DNA of 50,054 nt, taken from assembly GCF_014699075.1 (NCBI RefSeq), contig NZ_JACXAB010000029.1, forward strand, positions 1-50,054, in the 5' to 3' direction. The translations under genes and the position numbers were made by a program. The notes under the pieces were generated by a model. That model did no database searches. It had not been told where the DNA came from and saw nothing but the letters and a program-made list of their open reading frames with translations. The stretch's first letter is position 1; each line of letters begins with the position of its first letter. Below, piece after piece: positions 14,588 through 23,138 of this stretch. Source of the stretch: Microvirga sp. (GTDB lineage: Bacteria > Pseudomonadota > Alphaproteobacteria > Rhizobiales > Beijerinckiaceae).

Positions 14588-15154
14588 ATGAACGCTGCGC
14601 AAGAGGATAGGCCCTGGGGGGCGCTGTCGGACCTGCCGGGACACCCGATGATGTGGGTGCTCATCCTGACGGAGGTCGTGACCTTCGGGCTTCTTCTCGC
14701 GACCTTCACCGTCACGGGAGTCGTTCAGCCCGCCGTCTTCGCGGCGGGCCGGGCACAGCTCGATCCCGTCCTCGGCGGCGCGAACACGCTCGTGCTGATC
14801 ACCAGCGGATGGCTGGCCGCATTGGCCGTCGAGGCCCGCATGATCGAACGGCGGAGGTCTGCGCGTCTGCTGCTCGCCGGAGCGGCGGCCCTGGGTTGCG
14901 TCTTCACCGCCGTCAAGGTCGTGGAATACGCGGCCAAGGTCGAGGCAGGCATCGGCCTGGAGACCAACACGTTCTTCACGCTCTACTTCCTCATCACCGG
15001 ATTCCATCTCCTCCACGTCGTGCTCGGGATCGTCATCATCGCGGGGGTCGCGCTGCACGACAGCCCGGAGAACCTGAAGACCGGCACCGCCTTCTGGCAC
15101 ATGGTCGACCTCGTCTGGGTCGTGATGTACCCGCTGGTCTACCTGGTCGGATGA
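14588..15154 (+). CDS. norE: NorE, cytochrome oxidase subunit III-like protein
   Basis: 188 aa with five membrane spans in a subunit III-like fold: HPMMWVLILTEVVTFGLLLA, an internal NTLVLITSGWLAALAVEA segment, FFTLYFLITGFHLLHVVLG, and a final WHMVDLVWVVMYPLVYLV helix. NorE accompanies norCB in many denitrifiers and boosts NO reductase activity or assembly. ATG at 14558 is in frame but lies before the predicted transcript start, so 14588 is used. norF follows after 4 bases. Confidence 0.88.
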   Translation: MNAAQEDRPWGALSDLPGHPMMWVLILTEVVTFGLLLATFTVTGVVQPAVFAAGRAQLDPVLGGANTLVLITSGWLAALAVEARMIERRRSARLLLAGAAALGCVFTAVKVVEYAAKVEAGIGLETNTFFTLYFLITGFHLLHVVLGIVIIAGVALHDSPENLKTGTAFWHMVDLVWVVMYPLVYLVG

Positions 15155-15158
15155 CGCC

Positions 15159-15434
15159 ATGACCCGCATTGCCGCACGAAGGGCGACACGCGCCTGGATC
15201 CTGCTCGTCCTGTTCACCATCCTCAGCATGATCGCGGGACATGCGGGCGCGGGAGGCCTCGTCGGCAGCGGCATCGTGCTCACCGCGACCGTCGCCAAGG
15301 GATGGTGGATGCTGATGGACTTCCTCAAGCTCCGCCATGTGCCGCCCGGCTGGCGGATCGCGCTGTCGTCATGGCTGGTCCTGGTCGCCGCCTCGGCCTG
15401 GATTGCCGCCGCGATCCCCCTGTTGCGCGTCTGA
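15159..15434 (+). CDS. norF: NorF-like small membrane protein (subunit IV type)
   Basis: 91 aa with three hydrophobic segments: ARRATRAWILLVLFTILSM, LVGSGIVLTATVAKGWWML and IALSSWLVLVAASAWIAAA. Two features are typical of the NorF / oxidase subunit IV group: the stretch KGWWMLMDFLKLRHVP, with its Asp and His at the membrane edge, and the position right after norE. The exact role is unknown; it is thought to help NO reductase. The symbol rests on gene order and size as well as sequence. Confidence 0.75.
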   Translation: MTRIAARRATRAWILLVLFTILSMIAGHAGAGGLVGSGIVLTATVAKGWWMLMDFLKLRHVPPGWRIALSSWLVLVAASAWIAAAIPLLRV

Positions 15435-15455
15435 CGGCCGCAGTCCCTCCGAACC

Positions 15456-15469
15456 TTGTGCCAGATCAA
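15456..15469 (+). promoter_or_regulatory. Nnr/Fnr-type box before norCBQD
   Basis: TTGTGCCAGATCAA. Predicted start near 15504, giving a leader of about 155 bases before norC at 15660. Confidence 0.6.
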
Positions 15470-15659
15470 AGAGCGTTCCGCCTGCTCCTGTAGATTGCCG
15501 ACCATCCGCTCCGCGCGGACAGCGACTTCACTGCGAGGCATCAGCCATGTTCACCCCTTGCGACCGGACGGCCAGCTCCCGGAGCCCGCCTCGGCACCTC
15601 CGACATCGCGGCCCGGGCCGCACCTCCTACCTCCCTGCCCGATCAAGAAGGATCGCGTG

Positions 15660-16112
15660 ATGGCTGAAGTCCTCACCAAATCGGCGGCAAGAAACGTGTT
15701 CTACGGGGGCTCGTTCTTCTTCTTCGCCATCTTCGTGGGCCTGACCGCCCACAGCCACTACTACATGAACACCACGTCCACCGACGTGTCGACGCTCAAT
15801 GACTCCGTCGCCCGCGGCAAGCACGTGTGGGAGAAGCACTCCTGCATCAACTGCCACTCGATCCTCGGCGAGGGCGCATATTTCGCGCCCGAACTCGGCA
15901 ATGTCTGGGTTCGCTATGGCGGCAAGGAGGATCCGGCCGCAGCCCGCGAGACGCTCAAGGCCTGGATGGCCGCCCAGCCGACCGGGATCGAGGGCCGGCG
16001 CCAGATGCCGCAGTTCGACCTGACCGAGCAGGAGCTCAACGATCTCGCCGATTTCCTGGAATGGACCAGCCGCATCAAGACCCAGAACTGGCCGCCGAAC
16101 AACGCCGGCTGA
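15660..16112 (+). CDS. norC: Nitric oxide reductase cytochrome c subunit
   Basis: 150 aa. One N-terminal membrane anchor (NVFYGGSFFFFAIFVGLTAH), then a periplasmic cytochrome c domain with heme motif SCINCHSILGEG (C-x2-C-H) and axial Met in RRQMPQFDLTEQE. NorC receives electrons from cytochrome c or a cupredoxin and passes them to NorB for 2 NO to N2O. The start at 15660 has AAGGA 7 bases upstream; the frame runs further up to 15456 but through the box. norB follows 15 bases after. Confidence 0.95.
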   Translation: MAEVLTKSAARNVFYGGSFFFFAIFVGLTAHSHYYMNTTSTDVSTLNDSVARGKHVWEKHSCINCHSILGEGAYFAPELGNVWVRYGGKEDPAAARETLKAWMAAQPTGIEGRRQMPQFDLTEQELNDLADFLEWTSRIKTQNWPPNNAG

Positions 16113-16127
16113 GAGGGGACTGTCATC

Positions 16128-17474
16128 ATGAAATACCAAACGCAAAAGGTGGCCCTGCTCTACTTCTACGGAGCCCTGGCCCTGTTTATCGCCCAGGTCC
16201 TGTTCGGCGTCCTCGCCGGCACGATCTATGTCCTCCCCAACACCCTGTCCGAGCTTATTCCCTTCAACGTGGTCAGGATGATCCACACGAACGCGCTGAT
16301 CGTGTGGCTGCTGATCGGGTTCATGGGCGCAACTTACTACCTGATCCCGGAGGAGACGGAGAACGAACTCTTCAGTCCTCTTCTCGCGAAGATCCAGTTC
16401 TGGATGTTCTTCGGCGCCGCCGGCGTCGCGGTGGTCGGCTACCTGTTCAAGATCCATGAGGGCCGCGAGTTCCTGGAGCAGCCCTTCATCATCAAGGTCG
16501 GCATCGTCGTCGTGTGCCTGATGTTCCTGTTCAACATCACCATGACGGCGCTCAAGGGCCGAAAGACGGTTGTCACCAACATCCTGATCTTCGGGCTGTG
16601 GGGCGTGGCGATCTTCTTCCTGTTCTCCTTCTACAACCCATCGAACCTGGCGCTGGACAAGATGTACTGGTGGTACGTCGTGCATCTCTGGGTCGAGGGC
16701 GTGTGGGAGCTGATCATGGCCTCCATCCTTGCCTTCCTGATGATCAAGCTCAACGGCATCGACCGCGAGGTCGTGGAGAAGTGGCTCTACGTCATCGTCG
16801 GCATGGCCCTGTTCTCCGGCATCCTCGGCACGGGCCACCACTTCTACTGGATCGGCGCTCCCGGCTACTGGCAGTGGATCGGCTCGCTGTTCTCCACCCT
16901 TGAGGTCGCGCCGTTCTTCACCATGGTCGTCTTCACCGTCCAGATGACCTGGAAGGCCGGCCGCAAGCACCCGAACCGTGCGGCCCTTCTGTGGTCGATC
17001 GGCTGCTCCGTGATGGCCTTCTTCGGCGCGGGCGTCTGGGGCTTCCTGCACACCCTGTCCTCGGTGAACTACTACACCCACGGCACGCAGGTCACCGCCG
17101 CCCACGGCCACCTTGCCTTCTTCGGCGCGTACGTGATGCTCAACCTCGCCGTGATGGCCTATGCCATGCCGCACATCCTCGGCCGTGCCCCGTACAACCA
17201 GATGCTCAGCATCGTCAGCTTCTGGATCATGTGCACGGCCATGTCGGTGATGACCTTCGCGCTTACCTTCGCGGGCGTCATCCAGGTCCACCTGCAACGC
17301 GTGCTCGGGCAGTCGTACATGGACGTCCAGGACCAGCTCGCGCTGTTCTACTGGGTCCGCCTCGGCTCCGGCGTGTTCGTCCTGATCTCGGCGCTGATGT
17401 TCGTCTACGCGGTGTTCGTTCCCGGACGCGAGAAGGCCCCGCGCCTGGCGCAAGGTCTCCAGCCTGCCGAGTAG
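16128..17474 (+). CDS. norB: Nitric oxide reductase catalytic subunit
   Basis: 448 aa, twelve membrane spans, the usual length for cNorB. The histidines for heme b, heme b3 and the non-heme iron are visible: MIHTNALIVWLL, VVHLWVEGVWEL (metal His with its Glu), GTGHHFYWIG (paired His), and AAHGHLAFFGAY (heme His). It catalyses reduction of two NO to N2O at the heme b3-FeB centre, taking electrons from NorC. The start has GAGAGGGG upstream. Confidence 0.97.
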   Translation: MKYQTQKVALLYFYGALALFIAQVLFGVLAGTIYVLPNTLSELIPFNVVRMIHTNALIVWLLIGFMGATYYLIPEETENELFSPLLAKIQFWMFFGAAGVAVVGYLFKIHEGREFLEQPFIIKVGIVVVCLMFLFNITMTALKGRKTVVTNILIFGLWGVAIFFLFSFYNPSNLALDKMYWWYVVHLWVEGVWELIMASILAFLMIKLNGIDREVVEKWLYVIVGMALFSGILGTGHHFYWIGAPGYWQWIGSLFSTLEVAPFFTMVVFTVQMTWKAGRKHPNRAALLWSIGCSVMAFFGAGVWGFLHTLSSVNYYTHGTQVTAAHGHLAFFGAYVMLNLAVMAYAMPHILGRAPYNQMLSIVSFWIMCTAMSVMTFALTFAGVIQVHLQRVLGQSYMDVQDQLALFYWVRLGSGVFVLISALMFVYAVFVPGREKAPRLAQGLQPAE

Positions 17475-17539
17475 GCTCCTCCAGGGCGGCCTGCATCAGG
17501 TCGCCCCGCCCTCCCCATACCATCATGAAGGATTGACCG

Positions 17540-18352
17540 ATGAAGCCCCTTCTCCACGCCGTGCCGCAGCCCGCCGTCGAACTTCCCTACTACGTCCCTG
17601 CGGGGAACGAGTGCGTGCTCTTCGAGCTCGCCTGGCGCAAGCGCCTGCCGCTGCTCCTGAAGGGTCCGACCGGCTGTGGCAAGACCCGGTTCGTGGCCTA
17701 CATGGCATCCCGGCTCGGTCTGCCGCTGCACACGGTTTCCTGCCATGACGATCTCACGGCCGCCGATCTCACCGGACGTTATCTTCTCAAGGGCGGCGAC
17801 ACGGTCTGGGCTGACGGCCCGCTGACCCGCGCCGTGCGCGAGGGTGGCATCTGCTACCTCGACGAGGTCGTGGAGGCGCGCAAGGACGTGACAGTCGTGC
17901 TCCATCCGCTGACCGACGACCGCCGCATCCTTCCCCTCGACCGCACGGGCGAGGAATTGCAGGCGCCGGACTCCTTCATGCTCGTGGTCTCCTACAACCC
18001 GGGCTACCAGACCCTGCTCAAGTCACTGAAGCCTTCGACGCGCCAGCGCTTCGTCGCCATCGAGTTCGACTTCCTCCCGATCGATCAGGAGATTGCCGTC
18101 GTAGCCTCGGAGAGCGGGCTGTCCGCGGAGCGCGTTCGTCCCCTCCTTCTGCTGGCCCGCCGCCTGCGGGCTCTTAAGGGCCAGGACCTGGAGGAAGGCG
18201 TCTCGACGCGGCTGCTGGTTTACTGCGCCTCCCTGATCGCCGCGGGTGTTTCCGCCGAAGAAGCCGTCACCTCGACCATGATCGAACCGCTGACCGACGA
18301 CCTCGACGTCAAGCAGGCTCTGCTCGAGGTCGCCCGCGCGACGCTCGCCTGA
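17540..18352 (+). CDS. norQ: NorQ/CbbQ-type MoxR AAA+ ATPase
   Basis: 270 aa. Walker A in LKGPTGCGKTRF near residue 40, Walker B in GGICYLDEVVEA near residue 105, sensor region VVSYNPGYQTLLK, then the CbbQ_C domain (STRLLVYCASLIAAGVSAEE). NorQ works with NorD as a chaperone that loads the non-heme iron into NorB. The start has AAGGA 8 bases upstream. norD follows 14 bases after the stop. Confidence 0.95.
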   Translation: MKPLLHAVPQPAVELPYYVPAGNECVLFELAWRKRLPLLLKGPTGCGKTRFVAYMASRLGLPLHTVSCHDDLTAADLTGRYLLKGGDTVWADGPLTRAVREGGICYLDEVVEARKDVTVVLHPLTDDRRILPLDRTGEELQAPDSFMLVVSYNPGYQTLLKSLKPSTRQRFVAIEFDFLPIDQEIAVVASESGLSAERVRPLLLLARRLRALKGQDLEEGVSTRLLVYCASLIAAGVSAEEAVTSTMIEPLTDDLDVKQALLEVARATLA

Positions 18353-18366
18353 CCCGGAGACCTGCC

Positions 18367-20280
18367 ATGCTCGACTTCCTGGAACTCGAGGAGACCGTCG
18401 GCCAGTTCTGGCATCGGCTGGTGGGGCGCGCGGTGACGTATCCTCGTCATCCCGAGCATGGCATCTCGCTCGACGAGGTCCGCTCACCGCTGGCGGTATT
18501 CTTTCGCGGCCTCGGCGGCGAGGCTGGGGTGCAGCTTGCCGGCACCGCAGCCCGGGCCTCGTCCCACCGCCTGAACCTGCTGCAACGGATCGGCATGGCC
18601 GAGGAGCGGCTGGAGCAGCCGGGACGCGATGCGGCCACCCTCTTCCTTCCACCGAAGATCGAGATCTTTCCTTCAAGCGCGCTGAACCGCTCGCTCTATT
18701 TCTGGCTGGCGGCCTACTTCGCCTATGTCCCGACCGAATCGATCCATGAGGCCGATCCGCTGCGCCGGGATCTTCTGGTTCTCCGGAGGGTGCAGGAGAC
18801 GGTCGCCACCGTTCTGGCGGAGTGCCCCGGTCTGACAGGGACCTACACCGAGCTTTGCACCGCCATGCGCGAGGCCCGGCCGCGGCGGCCCCTCCCGGCA
18901 TCCGAGGGCAAGGTCGAGAGCATTGTCCTCTCGCTTCTGGGCGACGGGTCCGCGACGCCGCCTCCCCTTTGGGACATGATGATTGACGACGCAGGTTTGC
19001 CGTTTCAAGCCCGTGCGGGCTATCAAGCCTTCCTGCCGGTTCCGGTCTGGGGCGACACCTGGATCCGCGAGGCCGGAGCGGCAAACCGCAACGGCGATGA
19101 GCCCGCGGGTCCGGGCGACCTTGCCGCATCGGACACGCGCAAGCGCTTCGCGGCAAGGCGCGAAGCGGACCAGGCCCAGCGCAGCGACCCGTTCATCCTG
19201 AACCGCTTCGAGAAGATCCTGGCCATGGCGGAGATGGTCAACGTCAACCGACCCTCGGACGATGACGAGGACGAGAACGCCGAGAAGGCCCTGGACGACC
19301 TCGAGGAGATTCCACTCTCTACGCACAAGGGCAAGCCGGCGACCAAGCTCAAGTTCGACCTCGACCTTCCGCCCGAGGCCGTCGACACCACCTGCCTGAC
19401 GGCGGATCTGACCTATCCGGAATGGGACTATACCCGCAAGGCCTACCTGCCGAACCACTGCCGGGTCCTGGCGGCCCGGGCCACGGAACAGGGAGAGGCA
19501 TGGGAAGCGGACGAGGAGGCGCGCCGCCGCATCCGCCGGGTGCGCCGCCAGTTCGAAGCTCTGAGGCCCAAGCACGAGATCCTTCGCGCTCAGCCGGACG
19601 GCGAGGAGATCGACATCGATGCCTTGGTCCGTGCGCGCAGCGACTTGCTCTCGGGCGGCTCCGGGTCGGACCGTGTCCACCTCGCCAGCAAGCGCCAGGC
19701 GCACGATCTGGCCGTGACGCTCCTGGTCGACGTCTCGCTTTCCACGGACGCATGGGTCGACGACAGGCGCGTGCTCGACGTGGAGAAGGAGGCACTGTTG
19801 GTGCTGGCGCACGGAATGGCTGCCTGCGGCGATTCCCATTCCATCATGACGTTCACCTCGCGGCGCCGCTCCTGGGTGCGGGTGGAGACCGTGAAGGATT
19901 TCGACGAGCCCATGAGCCAGGCTGTCGAGCGGCGCATCTCGACCCTGAAGCCGGGCTACTACACCCGCATCGGAGCCGGCATCCGCCACGCGACGGCAAA
20001 GCTGGCGGAGCGTCCCAACCGACAGCGCCTGTTGCTGGTGCTGACCGACGGCAAGCCGAACGACATCGACCACTACGAGGGCCGCTTCGGCATCGAGGAC
20101 ACCCGACGCGCCGTCATGGAGGCGCGGCGAGCAGGCGTCACCGTCTTCGGCGTGACGGTGGATCGTGAGGCGCAGTCGTACTTCCCGACCCTCTTCGGCC
20201 GCGGCGGCTACGCCATTGTCGGCGAGGTGGCGAGGCTGCCCTCCGCCCTCCCGGCCATCTACCGCCAGCTCCTGAGGTAG
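18367..20280 (+). CDS. norD: NorD, von Willebrand A domain activator of NO reductase
   Basis: 637 aa, soluble. An N-terminal helical region (to about 300) is followed by an acidic linker (DDDEDENAEKALDDLEEI). A VWA domain occupies the last 200 residues, with MIDAS residues in TLLVDVSLSTDAW (D-x-S-x-S type), a threonine in YYTRIGAGIRHA and LLVLTDGKPNDID. It forms the bait for the NorQ ring during iron insertion into NorB. Last gene of norCBQD; a strong hairpin follows at 20292-20341. Confidence 0.93.
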   Translation: MLDFLELEETVGQFWHRLVGRAVTYPRHPEHGISLDEVRSPLAVFFRGLGGEAGVQLAGTAARASSHRLNLLQRIGMAEERLEQPGRDAATLFLPPKIEIFPSSALNRSLYFWLAAYFAYVPTESIHEADPLRRDLLVLRRVQETVATVLAECPGLTGTYTELCTAMREARPRRPLPASEGKVESIVLSLLGDGSATPPPLWDMMIDDAGLPFQARAGYQAFLPVPVWGDTWIREAGAANRNGDEPAGPGDLAASDTRKRFAARREADQAQRSDPFILNRFEKILAMAEMVNVNRPSDDDEDENAEKALDDLEEIPLSTHKGKPATKLKFDLDLPPEAVDTTCLTADLTYPEWDYTRKAYLPNHCRVLAARATEQGEAWEADEEARRRIRRVRRQFEALRPKHEILRAQPDGEEIDIDALVRARSDLLSGGSGSDRVHLASKRQAHDLAVTLLVDVSLSTDAWVDDRRVLDVEKEALLVLAHGMAACGDSHSIMTFTSRRRSWVRVETVKDFDEPMSQAVERRISTLKPGYYTRIGAGIRHATAKLAERPNRQRLLLVLTDGKPNDIDHYEGRFGIEDTRRAVMEARRAGVTVFGVTVDREAQSYFPTLFGRGGYAIVGEVARLPSALPAIYRQLLR

Positions 20281-20291
20281 GAGCCGCCATG

Positions 20292-20341
20292 ACACGGAAA
20301 GGGGCCGGCCATCTTTCCTGATGGTCGGCCCCTTTCCGTGT
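20292..20341. terminator. Bidirectional hairpin between norD and hemN
   Basis: A 22-base stem: ACACGGAAAGGGGCCGGCCA (from 20292) pairs with the strand ending at 20341, with one G-T pair and loop TTTCCT. It lies between the convergent stops at 20280 and 20356, so it likely ends both transcripts. Confidence 0.85.
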
Positions 20342-20355
20342 TTCCGCCATGTCCG

Positions 20356-21708
20356 CTACACGGCGCGGCTGTGGGTTCGTCCGGACGCCCCGAGATAGGC
20401 ATCGAATGCGGATGCGACGGTCCGCACCAGGAAGCGAGTGTCTCCGTTCACCGACAGCAGGTTCCCATCGAGACGGATGATCCCGTCCCGCTCCAGCATC
20501 CGAAGCCGGGGAATTGCTTGCAGGATGGTCTCCGGAGTGGTGCCATGCCGGCTGCACACCGCCTGCACGTCGACCCGGAAGTCGCACATCACCCGCTCGA
20601 TCAGCTCGGCCCGCAGGCGGTCGTCCGCGGTCAGGGCATAGCCCTTCGCCGTCGCCAACTCTCCCTGCGAGATGCGCTCTGCATAGCGTCCCAGAACGAC
20701 CTCGTTCTGGGCGTAGCCCTGCGTCAGCCGTCCGATGGCCGAGGCTCCGAAGCCGATCAGGACGTCGCTCGGATCGGTGGTGTAGCCCTGGAAGTTGCGG
20801 TGCAGGACACCGTCGACCTGGGCCTGGGCCATGGAGTCCTCCGGCAGCGCGTAGTGGTCGAGCCCGATCCGGCGATACCCGGCTTGGATGAGCGCCCCGG
20901 CGATGGCCTCGGCCTGCTCGTAGCGGGCGGCGCCGTCGGGCAGAGCGGCCTCGTCGATCCGGCGCTGGTGCTTCTTGAAGGTGGGGACGTGTGCGTAGCC
21001 GAAGACGGAAAAGCGTTCGGGGCGAAGCTCGATGCTCTGCCGCACGGTCTCGATGCAGGACTCGACCGTCTGGTGCGGCAGTCCGTAGATGAGATCGAAG
21101 TTGACCCCGCGGATGCCCGCGTCCCTCAGTCCGTTCGTGGCCCTTGCCGTCTGCTCGAAGCTCTGGATGCGGTTGATCGCGCGCTGCACGACGGGATCGA
21201 AGCTCTGCACGCCAAGGCTGGCGCGGCTGACACCCGCCTCCCCCAGGGCGGCGGTCATGGTGCGGGTGAGCGTGCGCGGATCGATCTCGACGGCGATCTC
21301 CGCGCCTGCACCAAGGGAGAACCTCTGCCGCATGAGATCGATCAGGCCGATGAACTCGGCGGGTTCCATGATGGTCGGCGTGCCCCCACCGAAATGCACG
21401 TGGCTCACCGGCAAGGGGGCGCTCAGGCGGTCTGAGACGAGCCCGATCTCCCGACGGAGCACCTCAAGGTAATCGACAATCGGCGCATCCCGCTGGGTGA
21501 TCGTGGTGTGGCAGCCGCAATACCAGCACATGGAGCGGCAGAACGGGACGTGGAGGTACAGCGAGGCCGTCGTTCCGCCCGGGATGGCAGCGAGCCACTG
21601 CCCATAGGTCTCGTGCCGTATGGCATCCGAGAACTGCGGCGCCGTCGGGTAGCTCGTGTAGCGGGGAAGCCGCTCCTCACCGTATTGCGCTCTCAGGTCG
21701 TCTCTCAT
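20356..21708 (-). CDS. hemN: Oxygen-independent coproporphyrinogen III dehydrogenase
   Basis: 450 aa. Radical SAM core with HVPFCRSMCWYCGCHT (C-x3-C-x2-C), HVHFGGGTPTIM, GVQSFDPVVQRAINR and DLIYGLPHQT. The HemN_C domain follows, with FQGYTTDPSDVLIGFGASA. It makes protoporphyrinogen IX without oxygen, supplying heme to the cytochromes and reductases here under anoxia. The start at 21708 has GGGAG 8 bases upstream; the frame is open to 21801 but with no ribosome-binding site at the earlier ATGs. The box at 21801-21814 gives a start near 21766. Confidence 0.94.
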   Translation of the reverse strand: MRDDLRAQYGEERLPRYTSYPTAPQFSDAIRHETYGQWLAAIPGGTTASLYLHVPFCRSMCWYCGCHTTITQRDAPIVDYLEVLRREIGLVSDRLSAPLPVSHVHFGGGTPTIMEPAEFIGLIDLMRQRFSLGAGAEIAVEIDPRTLTRTMTAALGEAGVSRASLGVQSFDPVVQRAINRIQSFEQTARATNGLRDAGIRGVNFDLIYGLPHQTVESCIETVRQSIELRPERFSVFGYAHVPTFKKHQRRIDEAALPDGAARYEQAEAIAGALIQAGYRRIGLDHYALPEDSMAQAQVDGVLHRNFQGYTTDPSDVLIGFGASAIGRLTQGYAQNEVVLGRYAERISQGELATAKGYALTADDRLRAELIERVMCDFRVDVQAVCSRHGTTPETILQAIPRLRMLERDGIIRLDGNLLSVNGDTRFLVRTVASAFDAYLGASGRTHSRAV

Positions 21709-21800
21709 CGCGATGGCTCCCATTGGAGACGCTTTCCACGTCGGGTGCGTCGGGTCGATGGCATGCGAGGCACATCTACGGCTGTTTGCCGCCACCTTCA

Positions 21801-21814
21801 TTGAGCTTGCTCAA
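21801..21814 (-). promoter_or_regulatory. Nnr/Fnr-type box before hemN (perfect palindrome)
   Basis: TTGAGCTTGCTCAA, an exact palindrome. Minus-strand start predicted near 21766, 58 bases before hemN. Confidence 0.7.
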
Positions 21815-21857
21815 TTTGTCCGAGAACCGTTCGCGGGCTCCGCATTCATCCGGTTAT

Positions 21858-21871
21858 TTGCGTTGCAACAA
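21858..21871 (+). promoter_or_regulatory. Nnr/Fnr-type box before nirK
   Basis: TTGCGTTGCAACAA. Plus-strand start predicted near 21906, 54 bases before nirK. It lies 57 bases (centre to centre) from the hemN box, so each divergent gene has its own site. Confidence 0.65.
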
Positions 21872-21959
21872 ATTGCCCCCGCGCCAGGGGTGTACACCTT
21901 GACCATCCGATGACGGACCAATTCCGATCCGCCAGGCGGTCCCACGAAGGAGGGTTACG

Positions 21960-23072
21960 ATGAAAGCACTGAAAACCTCGGGACGCCGGCCGCTGCTTGC
22001 GACCGCTGCCGTTCTTGCACTGGGCGCGGCCGCCCTGATCGCCCAGCCCCTGCCCGCCAATGCCGGCGACAAGCTCGCCGCGGCCACACCGCACGTGCAC
22101 AGCCACCCGGATGCAAGGGGCACGGCCTCTGCTCCCGTAAGCGTGGTGCGTCTTCCCACTGACCTGCCCGGCCCCATCGGCAAGCGCGGCCCGCAGCGCG
22201 TCAAGGTCGATCTGGAGACCACTGAGGTGACGGGCGAGCTGGCTGACGGGACGACCTACCACTACTGGACCTTCAACAACAAGGTTCCGGGTCCCTTCGT
22301 CCGGGTCCGCGTCGGCGACACCGTCGAGGTGAAGATGAAGAACGCCGAAGACAGTGCCATGATGCACAACGTCGACTTCCACGCGGTGACCGGCCCCGGC
22401 GGCGGCGCCAAGGCCACGGAAGCGGCCCCTGGCGAGACCCGTGGCTTCGAGTTCAAGGCCCTCAACCCCGGCCTCTACGTCTACCACTGCGCCACCCCCA
22501 CGGTCGCGTCGCATATCGCCAACGGCATGTACGGCCTGATCCTGGTGGAGCCGGAGGAGGGCCTGCCGAAGGTCGACCGCGAGTTCTACGTCATGCAGGG
22601 CGAGATCTACACCGAGCAGGCCTACGGCACGAAGGGCCATCTCGACGAGAGCATCGACAAGCTCCTGAGCGAGCGCCCCGAGTACTTCATCTTCAACGGT
22701 AGCACCGATGCCCTGAAGAAGAACCCGCTCAAGGCGAAGGTGGGCGAGACGGTGCGGGTCTACTTCGGCGTGGGCGGTCCGAACTACACCTCGTCCTTCC
22801 ACGTGATCGGCGAGATCTTCGACAAGGCCTATCCGATGGCCTCCCTCAGCTCGCCGATGAAGGACGTCCAGACGATCACCACACCTCCCGGCGGAGCCAG
22901 CGTGGTGGACTTCAAGCTCGAGGTGCCCGGCAACTACATCCTGGTCGACCATGCGCTGAGCCGCGTCGAGCGTGGACTGGCCGGCATCCTCCAGGTCGAG
23001 GGACCGCAGAACGAGGCGATCTTCAAGGACCACAACCCGCAGAAGTCCGCCCAGTCGACCAGTGGCCACTAA
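21960..23072 (+). CDS. nirK: Copper nitrite reductase, NO-forming
   Basis: 370 aa. Signal peptide (LLATAAVLALGAAALIAQPL), then a short His-containing linker (PHVHSHPDARG) and two cupredoxin domains. Copper ligands are all present: MMHNVDFHAVTG (type 1 His, type 2 His), VYHCATP (type 2 His, type 1 Cys), SHIANGMYG (type 1 His and Met), SSFHVIGEIFDK and LVDHALSRVERG (type 2 His). It forms a periplasmic trimer that reduces nitrite to NO with electrons from pseudoazurin. The start has GAAGGAGG upstream. Own box at 21858; terminator at 23100. Confidence 0.97.
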   Translation: MKALKTSGRRPLLATAAVLALGAAALIAQPLPANAGDKLAAATPHVHSHPDARGTASAPVSVVRLPTDLPGPIGKRGPQRVKVDLETTEVTGELADGTTYHYWTFNNKVPGPFVRVRVGDTVEVKMKNAEDSAMMHNVDFHAVTGPGGGAKATEAAPGETRGFEFKALNPGLYVYHCATPTVASHIANGMYGLILVEPEEGLPKVDREFYVMQGEIYTEQAYGTKGHLDESIDKLLSERPEYFIFNGSTDALKKNPLKAKVGETVRVYFGVGGPNYTSSFHVIGEIFDKAYPMASLSSPMKDVQTITTPPGGASVVDFKLEVPGNYILVDHALSRVERGLAGILQVEGPQNEAIFKDHNPQKSAQSTSGH

Positions 23073-23099
23073 AACAAACGATAAGAAGCGGTCACATGC

Positions 23100-23131
23100 T
23101 GGCCCGGGCGCAAGTCCGGGCCACTTCTTTT
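23100..23131 (+). terminator. Rho-independent terminator of nirK
   Basis: TGGCCCGG (23100-23107) pairs with CCGGGCCA (23116-23123), followed by CTTCTTTT. It lies 27 bases after the nirK stop and just before the 3' end of the convergent moeA gene. Confidence 0.85.
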
Positions 23132-23138
23132 GGATGCT

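Noticed and set aside
15627..17453. Long antisense frame opposite norC/norB
   Set aside because: High-GC shadow with His/Asp/Glu-rich low-complexity translation and no domain; norB and norC on the other strand are certain.
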